Of a stretch of DNA of 64,000 bases, positions 29,282-39,024 are shown piece after piece. The notes under the pieces were generated by a model that worked only from the letters and a program-made list of their open reading frames with translations, was not told the DNA's origin and did no database searches. Numbering within the stretch: position 1 is the first letter of the stretch; every line of letters starts with the position of its first letter. The position numbers were made by a program, and so were the translations under genes. This DNA comes from Pseudomonas asplenii (lineage in GTDB: Bacteria; Pseudomonadota; Gammaproteobacteria; Pseudomonadales; Pseudomonadaceae): NCBI RefSeq assembly GCF_900105475.1, contig NZ_LT629777.1:5208001-5272000 (forward strand), written 5' to 3'.

Positions 29282-30214
29282 ATGAAACGTATCAGCGTGA
29301 TCGACTCTCATACCGGCGGCGAACCCACCCGCCTGGTGACCGCCGGTTTCCCCGAGCTGGGACACGGCAGCATGGCCGAGCGCCGCCAGCGCCTGGCCGA
29401 GCAATACGATGCCTGGCGGGCCGCCTGCGTGCTCGAACCGCGCGGCAGCGATGTGCTGGTCGGCGCCCTGCTCTGCGAGCCGGTAGACCCACAGGCCTGT
29501 GCCGGCGTGATCTTCTTCAACAACACCGGCTACCTCGGCATGTGCGGCCACGGCACCATCGGCCTGGTGGCGTCCCTGGCGCATCTGGGCAGGATCGGTC
29601 CGGGTACCCACGCCATCGAAACCCCCGTCGGCACGGTGCATGCCACCCTGCATGAAGATCGCTCGGTCAGCGTACGCAACGTACCGTCCTATCGCTACCG
29701 CCGGGCAGTGGCCCTGGAAGTGCAAGGCGTCGGCGAGGTGGTCGGCGATATCGCCTGGGGCGGTAACTGGTTCTTTCTGATCGCCGAGCACGGCCTGGAT
29801 GTTGCCAGCGACAACCTCGACGCACTGACCGCCTACAGCTTCGCGGTGCAGCAGGCGCTGGAACAGCAAGGCATCCGGGGCGAGGACGGCGGCCTGGTCG
29901 ACCATATCGAGCTGTTCGCCGACGATGCCCGGGCCGACAGCCGCAATTTCGTCCTCTGCCCCGGCAAGGCCTACGACCGCTCGCCCTGCGGCACCGGCAC
30001 CAGCGCCAAGCTGGCGTGCCTGGCGGCGGATGGCAAACTGCAGCCGGGACAGATCTGGCGCCAGGCCAGTGTCATTGGCAGCGAATTCGAAGGTTCCTAC
30101 GAGACCGAAGACCAACGCATTGTGCCGACCATCCGCGGACGCGCGTATATCAGCGCCGAAGCGACGCTGATCCTCGAACAGGACGACCCGTTCGCCTGGG
30201 GCATTCGCCTGTGA
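29282..30214 (+). CDS. 4-hydroxyproline 2-epimerase
   Basis: Proline racemase superfamily member of 310 aa, converting trans-4-hydroxy-L-proline to cis-4-hydroxy-D-proline. The two catalytic cysteines are present: Cys88 in GMCGHGT and Cys236 in DRSPCGTGT, the same positions as in characterised Pseudomonas epimerases. Start ATG 29282. It overlaps the dehydrogenase gene by four bases, which is the next pathway step. Confidence 0.93.
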   Translation: MKRISVIDSHTGGEPTRLVTAGFPELGHGSMAERRQRLAEQYDAWRAACVLEPRGSDVLVGALLCEPVDPQACAGVIFFNNTGYLGMCGHGTIGLVASLAHLGRIGPGTHAIETPVGTVHATLHEDRSVSVRNVPSYRYRRAVALEVQGVGEVVGDIAWGGNWFFLIAEHGLDVASDNLDALTAYSFAVQQALEQQGIRGEDGGLVDHIELFADDARADSRNFVLCPGKAYDRSPCGTGTSAKLACLAADGKLQPGQIWRQASVIGSEFEGSYETEDQRIVPTIRGRAYISAEATLILEQDDPFAWGIRL

Positions 30215-31326
30215 ACGAAGGCACGGTGGCCAACGTGATCGTGATCGGCGCCGGCATCGTCGGCGCAGCCTGCGCCCAGGCCCTGGCCCGCCGTGGTCTC
30301 GACGTGCTGGTACTCGATGCCGGCCTGCCCAATGCCACGGCGGCGGGCATGGGCCACCTGCTGGTGCTCGACGACAACCCGGCGGAGCTGGCACTGAGCC
30401 AATACTCGGTCCAGCGCTGGCGTGAGCATGCCCCCGACCTGCCGGAGCACTGCGCCTATCGCAGCAACGGCACGCTCTGGATCGCCGCCAACCCCGAGGA
30501 AATGGCGGTGGCAGAGAGCAAGTACCACAACCTGCAGGCCCACGGCATTGCCTGCGAACGGCTCAACGGCACGGCCCTGCATGAGCGCGAGCCGCACCTG
30601 CGCGAAGGACTCGAAGGCGGTCTGCTGATCCAGGGCGACGGCATTCTCTATGCCCCGGCCACCGCCCGCTGGATGCTGGAAACCCCGGGAATTCGCCAGC
30701 GGCGGGCGCGGGTCAGCGAAATCGATGGCAACCGCATCCGCCTCGACAACGGCGATTGGCTCGCGGCCGATGCCGTGGTGCTGGCCAATGGCGTGCAGGC
30801 AGATGAGCTATGCCCGGAACTGCCGATCGAGCCGAAGAAAGGTCACCTGCTGATCACCGACCGTTATCCTGGCCGCGTCACCCACACCCTGGTGGAACTG
30901 GGTTATGTCACCAGTGCCCACAACGCCACGGGGCCGTCCACCGCCTGCAATATCCAGCCCCGCCCGACCGGCCAGTTGTTCATTGGCGCCTCGCGACAGT
31001 TCGGCACCCGCGACCTCACGGTCGAAAGCTGGATGCTGGCGAAGATGCTCAAGCGTGCCGTCGAATACCTGCCGGGGCTGGCCCACTTGAATGCGATTCG
31101 CGCCTGGACCGGCCTGCGCGCCGCCAGCCCGGACGGCCTGCCGCTGGTGGGAGAACACCCACAACGCCAGGGCCTGTGGCTGGCGGTCGGCCATGAAGGG
31201 CTGGGGGTCACCACCGCACCCGGCACCGCTGACCTGCTGGTCGCCCAGCTATTCAACGAAACGCCACCGCTGGCCGCCACGCCCTATCTGCCGCAACGCT
31301 TTCTCGGAGCTTCGCCCCATGCCTGA
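30211..31326 (+). CDS. FAD-dependent D-amino acid (D-hydroxyproline) dehydrogenase, catalytic subunit
   Basis: Flavoprotein of 371 aa of the D-amino acid oxidase family. The dinucleotide motif [10 protein letters not shown] is at residues 12-21. It should oxidise cis-4-hydroxy-D-proline to 1-pyrroline-4-hydroxy-2-carboxylate, passing electrons to the respiratory chain through the two partner proteins encoded next. GTG 30211 overlaps the epimerase stop (GTGA). The conserved C-terminal [23 protein letters not shown] [14 protein letters not shown] is present. Confidence 0.88.
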   Translation: MNEGTVANVIVIGAGIVGAACAQALARRGLDVLVLDAGLPNATAAGMGHLLVLDDNPAELALSQYSVQRWREHAPDLPEHCAYRSNGTLWIAANPEEMAVAESKYHNLQAHGIACERLNGTALHEREPHLREGLEGGLLIQGDGILYAPATARWMLETPGIRQRRARVSEIDGNRIRLDNGDWLAADAVVLANGVQADELCPELPIEPKKGHLLITDRYPGRVTHTLVELGYVTSAHNATGPSTACNIQPRPTGQLFIGASRQFGTRDLTVESWMLAKMLKRAVEYLPGLAHLNAIRAWTGLRAASPDGLPLVGEHPQRQGLWLAVGHEGLGVTTAPGTADLLVAQLFNETPPLAATPYLPQRFLGASPHA

Positions 31327-31555
31327 GCTGACCCTGGACGGCCGCGCCCTGCGCGTCGCCGAAGGCACCACCGTTGCCGCCGCCCTGGCCCTGGGCGGGG
31401 ACGGCTGCAGCCGCACGTCGGTCAGTGACCAACGCCGGGCGCCGTTGTGCGGCATGGGCATCTGCCAGGAGTGCCGGGTCAGTATCGACGGCTATCGCCG
31501 CCTGGCCTGCCAGACCCTGTGCCAGGACGGCATGCGCGTGGAGACCCGGCCATGA
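31319..31555 (+). CDS. (2Fe-2S)-binding subunit of the D-amino acid dehydrogenase
   Basis: Protein of 78 aa with the ferredoxin-like cysteine pattern CGMGICQEC near residues 44-52 and Cys64, similar to HcnA and to the small subunit of heteromeric D-hydroxyproline and sarcosine-type dehydrogenases. It starts inside the 3' end of the flavoprotein gene and overlaps the next gene by four bases, indicating a complex. Confidence 0.85.
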   Translation: MPELTLDGRALRVAEGTTVAAALALGGDGCSRTSVSDQRRAPLCGMGICQECRVSIDGYRRLACQTLCQDGMRVETRP

Positions 31556-32808
31556 TCGAAACCACCGACCTGCTGATCATCGGTGCTGGCCCCGCCGGCA
31601 TTGCCGCCGCCCTCGCGGCTGCACCCAGCGGTGCACGCATCAGCCTGATCGACGACAACCCGCTGGCCGGCGGGCAGATCTGGCGTGACGGGCCGCAGGC
31701 CAAACTGCCGCCCCTGGCCCGGCAATTGCGCCAACGCCTGCACGCCTGCGCCAACGTGCGCTATTACCCTGCCACCCGAGTGATCGCCCAAAGTGCGCCG
31801 AAACAACTGTTGCTCGAAGATCCGCAACGGGGCTGGCAGATCCGCTACGACAAACTGCTTCTGTGCACCGGCGCCCGTGAGCTGCTGCTGCCCTTCCCCG
31901 GCTGGACCCTGCCCGGCGTCACCGGCGCCGGCGGCCTGCAGGCGCTGATCAAGGGCGGTCTGCCGATGAGTGGCGAACGCCTGGTCATCGCTGGCAGCGG
32001 CCCGTTGCTGCTGGCCAGCGCGGCCACTGCCCGGCAGGCTGGCGCGCAGATCCTGCGGGTCGCCGAACAGGCATCGCGTGCCGCCGTCGCCGGCTTTGCC
32101 GCGCAACTGCCACGCTGGCCGCATAAATGGCTGCAAGCCTTCGGTCTGTTCGACCGCCACTATCGCACCGATACCCACGTGCTCGCCGCCCTTGGCAGTG
32201 ACCGCCTGGAAGGCGTGCGTCTGCGGCAGCGCGGCAAGATCGTCGAACTGGCTTGCGACCGATTGGCCTGCGGTTTCGGCCTGATCCCCAACACCCAGCT
32301 CGGCCAGGCCCTGGGTTGCGCGCTCGAGGGCCAGGCCATCGCCGTCGACGACTGGCAGGCCAGCAGCCTGGCCGACCATTACGCAGCCGGTGAATGCACC
32401 GGTTTCGGCAGCAGCGAGTTGGCCCTGGTCGAAGGTGCGATTGCCGGCCACGCGGCGGTGGGCGAGCAGGACGCCGCGCGCGCGCTGTGGCCACGCCGGG
32501 CGCGCTGGCAGGGTTTCGCCGACACCTTGAACAAGGCTTTCGTCCTCGACCCACGGCTCAAGTCCCTGGCCGAACCGGAGACCCTGGTCTGCCGTTGCGA
32601 AGACGTCACCTACGCCGCCCTGCTCGGCCACCGCGACTGGCGCGAGGCCAAGCTGGCCAGCCGTTGCGGCATGGGCGCCTGTCAGGGACGGGTGTGCGGC
32701 GGCGCCACCTCGCACCTGTTCGGCTGGCAGCCCGCAGCAGCACGGCCACCGTTCAGTCCGGCACGGATCGACACCCTGTTGTGCCTCGACGACACGCCTC
32801 AGGCATGA
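31552..32808 (+). CDS. HcnB-like FAD/NAD(P)-binding subunit of the D-amino acid dehydrogenase
   Basis: Protein of 418 aa with a Rossmann motif at residues 9-17 (GAGPAGIAAA), a second dinucleotide region near 140 (VIAGSGPLLLA), and a BFD-like (2Fe-2S) module at the C-terminus (CRCEDVTYAALL, and CGMGACQGRVCGG). This matches the alpha subunit of heteromeric dehydrogenases. Together with the two genes before it, it forms the second enzyme of the pathway. Confidence 0.87.
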   Translation: MIETTDLLIIGAGPAGIAAALAAAPSGARISLIDDNPLAGGQIWRDGPQAKLPPLARQLRQRLHACANVRYYPATRVIAQSAPKQLLLEDPQRGWQIRYDKLLLCTGARELLLPFPGWTLPGVTGAGGLQALIKGGLPMSGERLVIAGSGPLLLASAATARQAGAQILRVAEQASRAAVAGFAAQLPRWPHKWLQAFGLFDRHYRTDTHVLAALGSDRLEGVRLRQRGKIVELACDRLACGFGLIPNTQLGQALGCALEGQAIAVDDWQASSLADHYAAGECTGFGSSELALVEGAIAGHAAVGEQDAARALWPRRARWQGFADTLNKAFVLDPRLKSLAEPETLVCRCEDVTYAALLGHRDWREAKLASRCGMGACQGRVCGGATSHLFGWQPAAARPPFSPARIDTLLCLDDTPQA

Positions 32809-33638
32809 ACCGCAGTGCAGGGCTTTCGGCAACCCCGGCGGATCTCTATGATCCCCAGGGTTGCCACCAGACGCCTGCCGCCATGTATGCCCCGCCCTAC
32901 AGCTTCAAGCCCTGCGACCTGCCGACGCTGCTGAGCAGCCTGCACGCCATCGCGCCGTTGCTCGATACCCTGGCGGACGTGGTGTTCTTCATCAAGGATG
33001 CCGAGGCCCGCTACGCCTTCGCCAACCAGACCCTGGCCCGGCGCTGCGGCTTCAAGCACACCGGACAATTGCTCGGGCTGACCGCCGACCGGGTGTTCCC
33101 CGAACGCTTCGGCGCGTCCTATACCGAACAGGATCGTCGGGTGCTCGGCAGTGGTCGCGAACTGGCCGATCAACTGGAGCTGCACCTGTATTACGGCAAC
33201 CAGCCGATCTGGTGCCTGACCCACAAGGTGCCGCTGCGCGATCCGCAAGGACAGATCGTCGGCCTGGCGGGCATTTCCCGTGACCTGCAATTGCCACAGT
33301 CGAACCATCCGTCCTTTCAGAAAGTCGCAGCGGTGGACGCGCATATCCGCGAGCATTTTGCCCAGCCCATCAGCCTCGCCGAACTGACCCGGATCGCCGG
33401 CCTGTCGGTGGCCCAGCTGGAGCGTCAGTGCAAGCGGATCTTCCAGCTCACGCCACGACAGATGATTCACAAGGCAAGGCTGGAAGAAGCCTCGCAACTG
33501 CTGGTGCAGGCAGACTTGCCGATCACCGAGATTGCCTTGCGTTGTGGCTATACCGACCACAGCGCGTTCAGCCGCCAGTTCCGGGCGCTGACGGGATTGT
33601 CGCCGAGCCATTATCGCGAGACCCATCGCCAGCGGTGA
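32805..33638 (+). CDS. AraC-family regulator with N-terminal PAS domain
   Basis: Regulator of 277 aa. A PAS fold is at residues 40-150 (LDTLADVVFFIKDAEARYAFAN), followed by the AraC HTH pair (AELTRIAGLSVAQLERQCKRIF and ITEIALRCGYTDHSAFSRQFRALTGLSP). ATG 32805 overlaps the previous stop by four bases; a later ATG at 32883 is possible. It is likely a second regulator of the hydroxyproline genes, sensing an intracellular ligand. Confidence 0.85.
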   Translation: MNRSAGLSATPADLYDPQGCHQTPAAMYAPPYSFKPCDLPTLLSSLHAIAPLLDTLADVVFFIKDAEARYAFANQTLARRCGFKHTGQLLGLTADRVFPERFGASYTEQDRRVLGSGRELADQLELHLYYGNQPIWCLTHKVPLRDPQGQIVGLAGISRDLQLPQSNHPSFQKVAAVDAHIREHFAQPISLAELTRIAGLSVAQLERQCKRIFQLTPRQMIHKARLEEASQLLVQADLPITEIALRCGYTDHSAFSRQFRALTGLSPSHYRETHRQR

Positions 33639-33680
33639 TACCAGGACCGAGTCGGGGCCTGGAGCAGGTGCTGATCTTGA

Positions 33681-33793
33681 GGGCCCATTCGCGGGCAAGC
33701 CACGCTCAGTGACGCGGCGTTCACGCATCTTGTGGTCGACACAGCCCTGTAGGAGCGTGTGGGCGGCGATCCGACTTGCCCGCGAATAGGCCC
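33681..33793. repeat. REPIN between the regulator gene and the importer operon
   Basis: GGGCCCATTCGCGGGCAAGC at 33681-33700 pairs with GACTTGCCCGCGAATAGGC at 33773-33793 on the other strand (one mismatch). The spacer is about 72 bases. The rest of 33639-34029 holds an AT-rich promoter stretch and the operator listed separately. Confidence 0.75.
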
Positions 33794-33971
33794 TCCCTGC
33801 TGCCACTGTGTTCCTTTACGGCGCGCTTTCTCCCTCACCTGCTCCCTTCTGTAACACCACCCTAGGCCCTCGCTTTTACCCCCCTGTTTTCAACAAGCCC
33901 TCTAATTCAAGGCTCTGTAACGAATTCCATTCATTCGCCCGGAATCAGGCACAGTCATTGCTAATCTAATA

Positions 33972-33981
33972 TCGTATACGA
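33972..33981. promoter_or_regulatory. GTATAC operator copy 2 (upstream of the amino acid importer operon)
   Basis: Perfect ten-base palindrome TCGTATACGA, 49 bases before the binding-protein start, in an AT-rich segment. A nearby ATACGAT (33990-33996) may be a half site. Confidence 0.6.
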
Positions 33982-34029
33982 AATTCATAATACGATAGCC
34001 AACACCACTCACCGACAAACGAGGCTTCC

Positions 34030-34848
34030 ATGAAAAATCCCGTTTTTGCCGCAGCGCTCAGTGTGGTTCTCAGCTCTTCCTTCGTCGCCACGGCCCAGGC
34101 CGACAAGCTCGACGACATCATCAGCTCGGGCAAGCTGCGTTGCGCCGTAACCCTCGACTTCCCACCGATGGGCTCGCGCGATGCCAGCAACAAGCCGGTG
34201 GGCTTTGACGTCGACTATTGCAACGACCTGGCGAAAGTCCTCGGGGTCAGCGCCGAGGTCGTCGAAACGCCGTTTGCCGATCGCATCCCGGCCCTGATGT
34301 CGGACCGCGTCGACGTCATCACCGCGTCCACCTCCGACACCCTCGAACGTGCCAAGACCATCGGCATGAGCATTCCCTACTTCGCCTTCCAGATGGTCGT
34401 CCTGACCCGCGAGGACACCGGTATTACCAAATACGAGGATCTCAAGGGCAAAAATGTCGGCAACACCAGCAGCACCTACGAAGCCATCGCCCTGGAGAAG
34501 GACCAGAAGAGCTGGGGCAGCGGCAGCTTCCGTGCCTACCAGTCGCAGAACGACACCATCCTGGCCGTGGCCCAGGGGCATATCGACGCCACCGTCGTCA
34601 CCAACACCGTGGCCGCCGCCACGCTCAAGTCCGGCAAATACAAGGGGCTGAAGGTCGTCGGCAATGCCCCGTACGTGATCGACTATGTGTCGTTGGGTGC
34701 CGCACGCAACGAGTACGGCCTGATCAACTACCTCAATCTGTTCGTCAACCAGCAGGTGCGTACCGGACGCTACAAGGAACTGTTCACTAAATGGGTCGGC
34801 ACCGAGATTCCACCGACCGAGCTGACCATTCCCCACGTCTATTACTGA
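34030..34848 (+). CDS. Polar amino acid ABC transporter binding protein
   Basis: Periplasmic binding protein of 272 aa (SBP family 3). A signal peptide ends near AQA at residue 24. Family signs are DDIISSGKLRCAVTLDFPPMG and KPVGFDVDYCNDLAKVLG. It is the first gene of a unit that encodes dehydratase, two permeases and ATPase. The ligand is probably a hydroxyproline isomer by context. Confidence 0.88.
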   Translation: MKNPVFAAALSVVLSSSFVATAQADKLDDIISSGKLRCAVTLDFPPMGSRDASNKPVGFDVDYCNDLAKVLGVSAEVVETPFADRIPALMSDRVDVITASTSDTLERAKTIGMSIPYFAFQMVVLTREDTGITKYEDLKGKNVGNTSSTYEAIALEKDQKSWGSGSFRAYQSQNDTILAVAQGHIDATVVTNTVAAATLKSGKYKGLKVVGNAPYVIDYVSLGAARNEYGLINYLNLFVNQQVRTGRYKELFTKWVGTEIPPTELTIPHVYY

Positions 34849-34858
34849 GGACAGCTGA

Positions 34859-36622
34859 ATGTCCAGCACGCCCACTGTCCTGACCGGACGCAGCCTGGTC
34901 GAGGGGTCTGCCCAAGGTCCCCTGCTGTTTGCCGATGTCGGCCTCAGTTTCTGGGGTGGCGTCGATCCGTTCAGCGGCGAGGTGATCGACCGCCATCATC
35001 CCCTGAGCGGCGAACACCTGGCCGGTCGCGTGCTGGCGCTACCCAGCGGGCGCGGCTCATGCACCGGCAGCAGTGTGATGATGGAAGCGATCAGCAACGG
35101 CCATGCACCGGCCGCGTTGGTGCTGGCCGAGGCCGATGAGATCCTGACGTTGGGTGTGCTGGTGGCACGGGTGATTTTCGAACGTTCCCTGCCGGTGCTG
35201 TGCATCGGCACGCAGGCATTCGCCGCCCTGCGCGACCGTGCCTTCGCCCGGGTCGAGGGCACACACCTGAGCCTGTTCGACGACTGCCCCGAGGACCGTT
35301 GGCAGGCCCTGCAAGCGCCGCTGTCGAACGACCGCACGCAGGTTGAGATCGAACTGACCGAACACGACCGGGCCCTGCTCGCGGGCCATTACGGCAAGGC
35401 CGCCCAGGTCGCCATGCGCATCGTTCTGCAAATGGCTGAACTGCAAGGGGCGAAGGCCCTGCTGGACGTGACACAGGCCCATATCGACGGCTGCATCTAT
35501 ACCGGGCCGGCGAGCCTGCGCTTTGCCGAACAACTGGTGCAATGGGGCGCGCAGGTGCGCGTCCCGACCACCCTCAATTCCATTTCCGTGGACCAGCGAC
35601 GCTGGCGCGAGCTGGGGGTCGACGCCGCCCTTGGCGAACCGGCCAGCGCCCTGGGCACGGCCTACATGGCCATGGGGGCGCAACTGAGCTACACCTGCGC
35701 GCCCTACCTGCTCGACAGCGCGCCCAAGGCTGGCGAACAGATCGTCTGGGCCGAATCCAACGCCGTGGTCTACGCCAACAGCGTGCTCGGCGCCCGCACC
35801 CAGAAATACCCCGACTACCTGGATATCTGCATTGCCCTGACTGGCCGCGCGCCGCTGACCGGCTGCCACCTGACCGAACGGCGCAAGGCGCAGTTGCAGA
35901 TCGAAGTGCCTGCGGTGGAGCCACTCGACGACGCCTTCTATCCGCTGCTTGGCTACCACATCGGCCTGCTCTGCGGCAGCCGCATCCCGCTGATTCACGG
36001 ACTGGAGCGCAACCAGCCCAGTCTCGACGACCTCAAGGCGTTTGGCGCGGCGTTCGCTACCACGTCGGCGGCACCGCTGTTTCATATCGCCGGGGTCACG
36101 CCCGAAGCCCTCGACCCGACGCAAGTGGCGGACGCATCCCTGCCCGTAAAACACATCAACCTGAGCGACCTGCTGGAAAGCTGGCACGCGCTGAACTGCG
36201 CCCGTACTCCATCGGTAGACGTCGTCTCGCTGGGCAACCCGCACTTCTCCCTCGGCGAATTCGCTCACCTGGCGCGGCTGTGCGAAGGCCGCCACAAGCA
36301 CCCGGCGGTGGTCGTCGCGATCACCTGCGGCCGGGCCGTGCTGGAACAGGCTCGGGCAGCAGGCCACTTGGAGGCGATCGAAGGCTTCGGCGCCACGCTG
36401 ATCACCGACACTTGCTGGTGCATGGTCGGCGAACCGGTGATCCCGCCGAACGCCCGCACCCTGATGACCAACTCTGGCAAATATGCCCACTACGCGCCTG
36501 GCCTGGTCGGGCGCAGCGTGCACTTCGCCAGCCTCGCCGAATGCGTCGACAGCGCCTGCACCGCACGCACCAGCGGACGCCTGCCGGCCTGGTTGCAACA
36601 GGAGGAAGCGGCCCATGTTTGA
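34859..36622 (+). CDS. Aconitase X, probable cis-3-hydroxy-L-proline dehydratase
   Basis: Protein of 587 aa that fuses the DUF126 swivel domain (residues 1-140, with LPSGRGSCTGSSVMMEAI) to the large DUF521 domain (from about residue 170). This is the single-chain AcnX type. Bacterial members dehydrate cis-3-hydroxy-L-proline to 1-pyrroline-2-carboxylate. It is translationally coupled to the binding protein gene before it and overlaps the first permease by eight bases, a linkage that fits uptake and use of the same compound. Confidence 0.88.
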   Translation: MSSTPTVLTGRSLVEGSAQGPLLFADVGLSFWGGVDPFSGEVIDRHHPLSGEHLAGRVLALPSGRGSCTGSSVMMEAISNGHAPAALVLAEADEILTLGVLVARVIFERSLPVLCIGTQAFAALRDRAFARVEGTHLSLFDDCPEDRWQALQAPLSNDRTQVEIELTEHDRALLAGHYGKAAQVAMRIVLQMAELQGAKALLDVTQAHIDGCIYTGPASLRFAEQLVQWGAQVRVPTTLNSISVDQRRWRELGVDAALGEPASALGTAYMAMGAQLSYTCAPYLLDSAPKAGEQIVWAESNAVVYANSVLGARTQKYPDYLDICIALTGRAPLTGCHLTERRKAQLQIEVPAVEPLDDAFYPLLGYHIGLLCGSRIPLIHGLERNQPSLDDLKAFGAAFATTSAAPLFHIAGVTPEALDPTQVADASLPVKHINLSDLLESWHALNCARTPSVDVVSLGNPHFSLGEFAHLARLCEGRHKHPAVVVAITCGRAVLEQARAAGHLEAIEGFGATLITDTCWCMVGEPVIPPNARTLMTNSGKYAHYAPGLVGRSVHFASLAECVDSACTARTSGRLPAWLQQEEAAHV

Positions 36623-37286
36623 CTTCAAGTACACCTTCCAGTGGCGCGCGGCATTCCGGGCCCTGCCCGACATGCTCAGCGGTGCCTGGGTAACCTTCGA
36701 AACCGCCGCCCTGTCGATGATCTTCGGCGTGCTGATCGCCCTGACCCTGACGGTGATGCGCGAGGCCAAGCAGCCGGTGCTGCGCGGCGTCGCCAACGGC
36801 TGGGTGTCGATTGCCCGCAACACCCCGTCGCTGTTCCAGATCTACATCCTGTACTTCGGCCTCGGTTCACTGGGGCTGCATGTCAGCTCCTGGTTCGCGC
36901 TGCTGGCCGGGATCACCTTCAACAACGCCGGCTACCTGGCGGAAAACTTTCGCGGCGGCCTCAAGGCGGTGCCTGCCACGCAGATGCGCGCCGCCCGCTC
37001 GCTGGGCATGAGCGCCTTCCAGGCCTACCGGATGATCGTCGTTCCGCAACTGCTGCGGGTGGTGTTCTACCCCCTGACCAACCAGATGGTCTGGGCGGTG
37101 TTGATGACCTCGCTGGGGGTGGTCGTCGGACTCAACAACGACCTGACCGGGGTGACCCAGGAATACAACGTCAAGACATTCCGCACCTTCGAATTCTTCG
37201 CCATCGCGGCCGTGCTGTATTACCTGATCGCCAAGGCGATCGTCGCGATAGCCCGGCTGTTGTCCTGGCGGCTGTTCCGTTACTGA
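36615..37286 (+). CDS. Amino acid ABC transporter permease (first)
   Basis: Inner-membrane permease of 223 aa of the His/Glu/Gln type. The EAA loop reads AARSLGMSAFQAYRMIVVPQLLRVV near residues 130-155, and five helices are visible. It starts inside the end of the dehydratase gene. Confidence 0.9.
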   Translation: MFDFKYTFQWRAAFRALPDMLSGAWVTFETAALSMIFGVLIALTLTVMREAKQPVLRGVANGWVSIARNTPSLFQIYILYFGLGSLGLHVSSWFALLAGITFNNAGYLAENFRGGLKAVPATQMRAARSLGMSAFQAYRMIVVPQLLRVVFYPLTNQMVWAVLMTSLGVVVGLNNDLTGVTQEYNVKTFRTFEFFAIAAVLYYLIAKAIVAIARLLSWRLFRY

Positions 37287-37298
37287 GGGGTCTGCTCA

Positions 37299-37949
37299 AT
37301 GTTTTCTACCAGCCTTACCGCCAATGACCTGCTGTTCCTGCTCGGCGGCGCCTGGGTCACGCTGCAACTGACGTTCTGGTCGATCCTGCTGGGCAGCGTC
37401 GCCGGCCTGCTGTTCGGCCTGTTGCGCGCGCTGCTGCCACGGGCGAGCCTGCCGCTGGCCTGGGTACTCGACGTGTTTCGCAGCGTGCCGCTGCTGATCC
37501 AGTTCGTGCTGTTCAACTCGTTCAAGAGCATCCTGGGCCTGAAGATCAGCGCCTTCTCCGTCGGCTGCATCGTGCTGGGAATCTACGCCGCCGCGTACTT
37601 CACCGAGATCGTCCGCAGTGGCGTGCTTTCGGTGCCACCCAGCGTGCGCCGGGCCAGCCGCTCACTGGGGCTGAGCTACCTGCAGGACCTGCGCTGGATC
37701 GTCCTGCCGATGGCCACCCGAGTCGCCTTCCCCGGCTGGCTGAACCTGGTGCTGGGGGTCATGAAGGACACCGCACTGGTGATGTGGATCGGCATCGTCG
37801 AGCTGCTGCGCGCCTCGCAAACCATCGTCACACGTATCCAGGAACCGCTGTTGGTGTTGTGCATCGCGGGTCTTATCTACTACGTCATGAGCCTGGTGGT
37901 CGCTCGCCTGGGCGCTCGTCTGGAAAGAAGGTGGCAGGAAAATGATTGA
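37299..37949 (+). CDS. Amino acid ABC transporter permease (second)
   Basis: Second permease of 216 aa; EAA loop RRASRSLGLSYLQDLRWIVLPMATRV near residues 115-140. It is preceded by a GGGGTC-type sequence and overlaps the ATPase gene by eight bases. Confidence 0.9.
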   Translation: MFSTSLTANDLLFLLGGAWVTLQLTFWSILLGSVAGLLFGLLRALLPRASLPLAWVLDVFRSVPLLIQFVLFNSFKSILGLKISAFSVGCIVLGIYAAAYFTEIVRSGVLSVPPSVRRASRSLGLSYLQDLRWIVLPMATRVAFPGWLNLVLGVMKDTALVMWIGIVELLRASQTIVTRIQEPLLVLCIAGLIYYVMSLVVARLGARLERRWQEND

Positions 37950-38664
37950 GATCGACAACGTACACAAATCCTTCGGCGACCTGGAAGTGGTCAAGGGCGT
38001 CAGCCTGACGGTGAACAAGGGCGAGGTGGTGTCGATCATCGGCGGCTCCGGCTCCGGCAAATCGACCCTGTTGATGTGCATCAACGGCCTGGAATCGATC
38101 CACAAGGGCAGCATCCGTGTCGACGGGATCGAGGTCCACGACAAGGCCACCGATCTCAACCGCCTGCGGCAGAGAATCGGCATCGTGTTCCAGCAGTGGA
38201 ACGCCTTCCCCCACCTGACCGTGCTGGAAAACGTGATGCTGGCGCCGCGCAAGGTGCTCGGCAAGAGCAGGCAGGAGGCCGAGGAACTGGCCGTGCGCCA
38301 ACTGACCCACGTGGGCCTGAGCGACAAGCTCAAGACCTTTCCCGGCAAGCTCTCCGGCGGCCAGCAACAACGCATGGCGATCGCCCGCGCCCTGGCCATG
38401 TCGCCGGACTACATGCTGTTCGACGAAGCCACCTCGGCCCTGGATCCGCAGCTGGTCGGCGAGGTGCTGGATACCATGCGCATGCTTGCCGAAGACGGCA
38501 TGACCATGGTCCTGGTGACCCATGAAATCCGCTTCGCCCGGGACGTTTCCGACCGCGTGGCGTTCTTTCGCAATGGCCTGGTACACGAGATCGGCGCACC
38601 GGACCAGGTCATCGGCAACCCGCAGCAGCCGGAAACGGCGGCGTTTCTCAAGTCGGTGAAATGA
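37942..38664 (+). CDS. Amino acid ABC transporter ATPase
   Basis: ATPase of 240 aa with Walker A GGSGSGKST near residues 34-42, signature LSGGQQQR, and Walker B YMLFDEATSALDPQ. It completes the polar amino acid importer with the binding protein and two permeases. The stop is immediately followed by a repeat-rich stretch. Confidence 0.92.
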   Translation: MIEIDNVHKSFGDLEVVKGVSLTVNKGEVVSIIGGSGSGKSTLLMCINGLESIHKGSIRVDGIEVHDKATDLNRLRQRIGIVFQQWNAFPHLTVLENVMLAPRKVLGKSRQEAEELAVRQLTHVGLSDKLKTFPGKLSGGQQQRMAIARALAMSPDYMLFDEATSALDPQLVGEVLDTMRMLAEDGMTMVLVTHEIRFARDVSDRVAFFRNGLVHEIGAPDQVIGNPQQPETAAFLKSVK

Positions 38665-38681
38665 ACATGACCACTGTGTCT

Positions 38682-38795
38682 GGAATGAACAACCAACCTG
38701 GGGCTGAAGTGACCCCTGAACCAGTGCCTGGAATGAACAATCAACCTGAGGCTGAAGTGAACCCTGGCCCAGTGCCTGGAATGAACAACAACCCT
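38682..38795 (+). repeat. 48-bp tandem repeat, about 2.4 copies
   Basis: Units start GGAATGAAC at 38682, 38730 and 38778. The first two are nearly identical; the third is cut by the REPIN. If translated in frame (from ATG 38661, which overlaps the ATPase stop) each unit gives 16 residues starting GMNNQP and ending EPVP or GPVP. No ribosome binding site supports translation, so the block is recorded as a repeat. Confidence 0.8.
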
Positions 38796-38891
38796 GTGGG
38801 AGCCGGCTTGCTGGCGATCCCGCCGCAGGCGGCCATTCACCGGCTCCGGCGGCGTGAATAAGATCGCTATCGCCAGCAAGCCGGCTCCCAC
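38796..38891. repeat. REPIN of the GTGGGAGCCGGCTTGC type
   Basis: Perfect 23-base arms (38796-38818 and 38869-38891), a 50-base loop. It is a different REP subfamily from those at 16676 and 33681. Confidence 0.9.
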
Positions 38892-38893
38892 CA

Positions 38894-38990
38894 CATCAGC
38901 ATCAGCATCAGCATCAGCATCAGCATCAGCACCAGCATCAGCATCAGCATCAGCACCAGCACCAACAAGCACCAAGCACCAAGCACCAAG
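38894..38990 (+). repeat. CATCAG hexamer array followed by CACCAAG repeats
   Basis: Twelve hexamers run from 38894 to 38965, mostly CATCAG with CACCAG and CACCAA variants, followed by three to four copies of the heptamer CACCAAG. Such arrays mutate by slippage. They lie just before the start of the Ser/Cys racemase-family gene; an in-frame upstream reading would give a Ser-Ala-rich extension. Confidence 0.9.
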
Positions 38991-39024
38991 AAATATCCAC
39001 GAACCATCACAAGAGGAGTTAGCC

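Noticed and set aside
38661..38861. Possible 66-residue protein with 16-residue repeats
   Set aside because: It has no ribosome binding site, ends inside a REPIN and shows no coding constraint; kept only as a DNA repeat.
38894..38965. Hexamer array as a possible CRISPR
   Set aside because: Units are six bases long without spacers, so this is a microsatellite.
38854..39024. Ser-Ala-rich N-terminal extension of the Ser/Cys racemase-family protein
   Set aside because: It is encoded by the slippage array and half a REPIN; the ATG at 39025 has its own AAGAGGAG and aligns with the family start.
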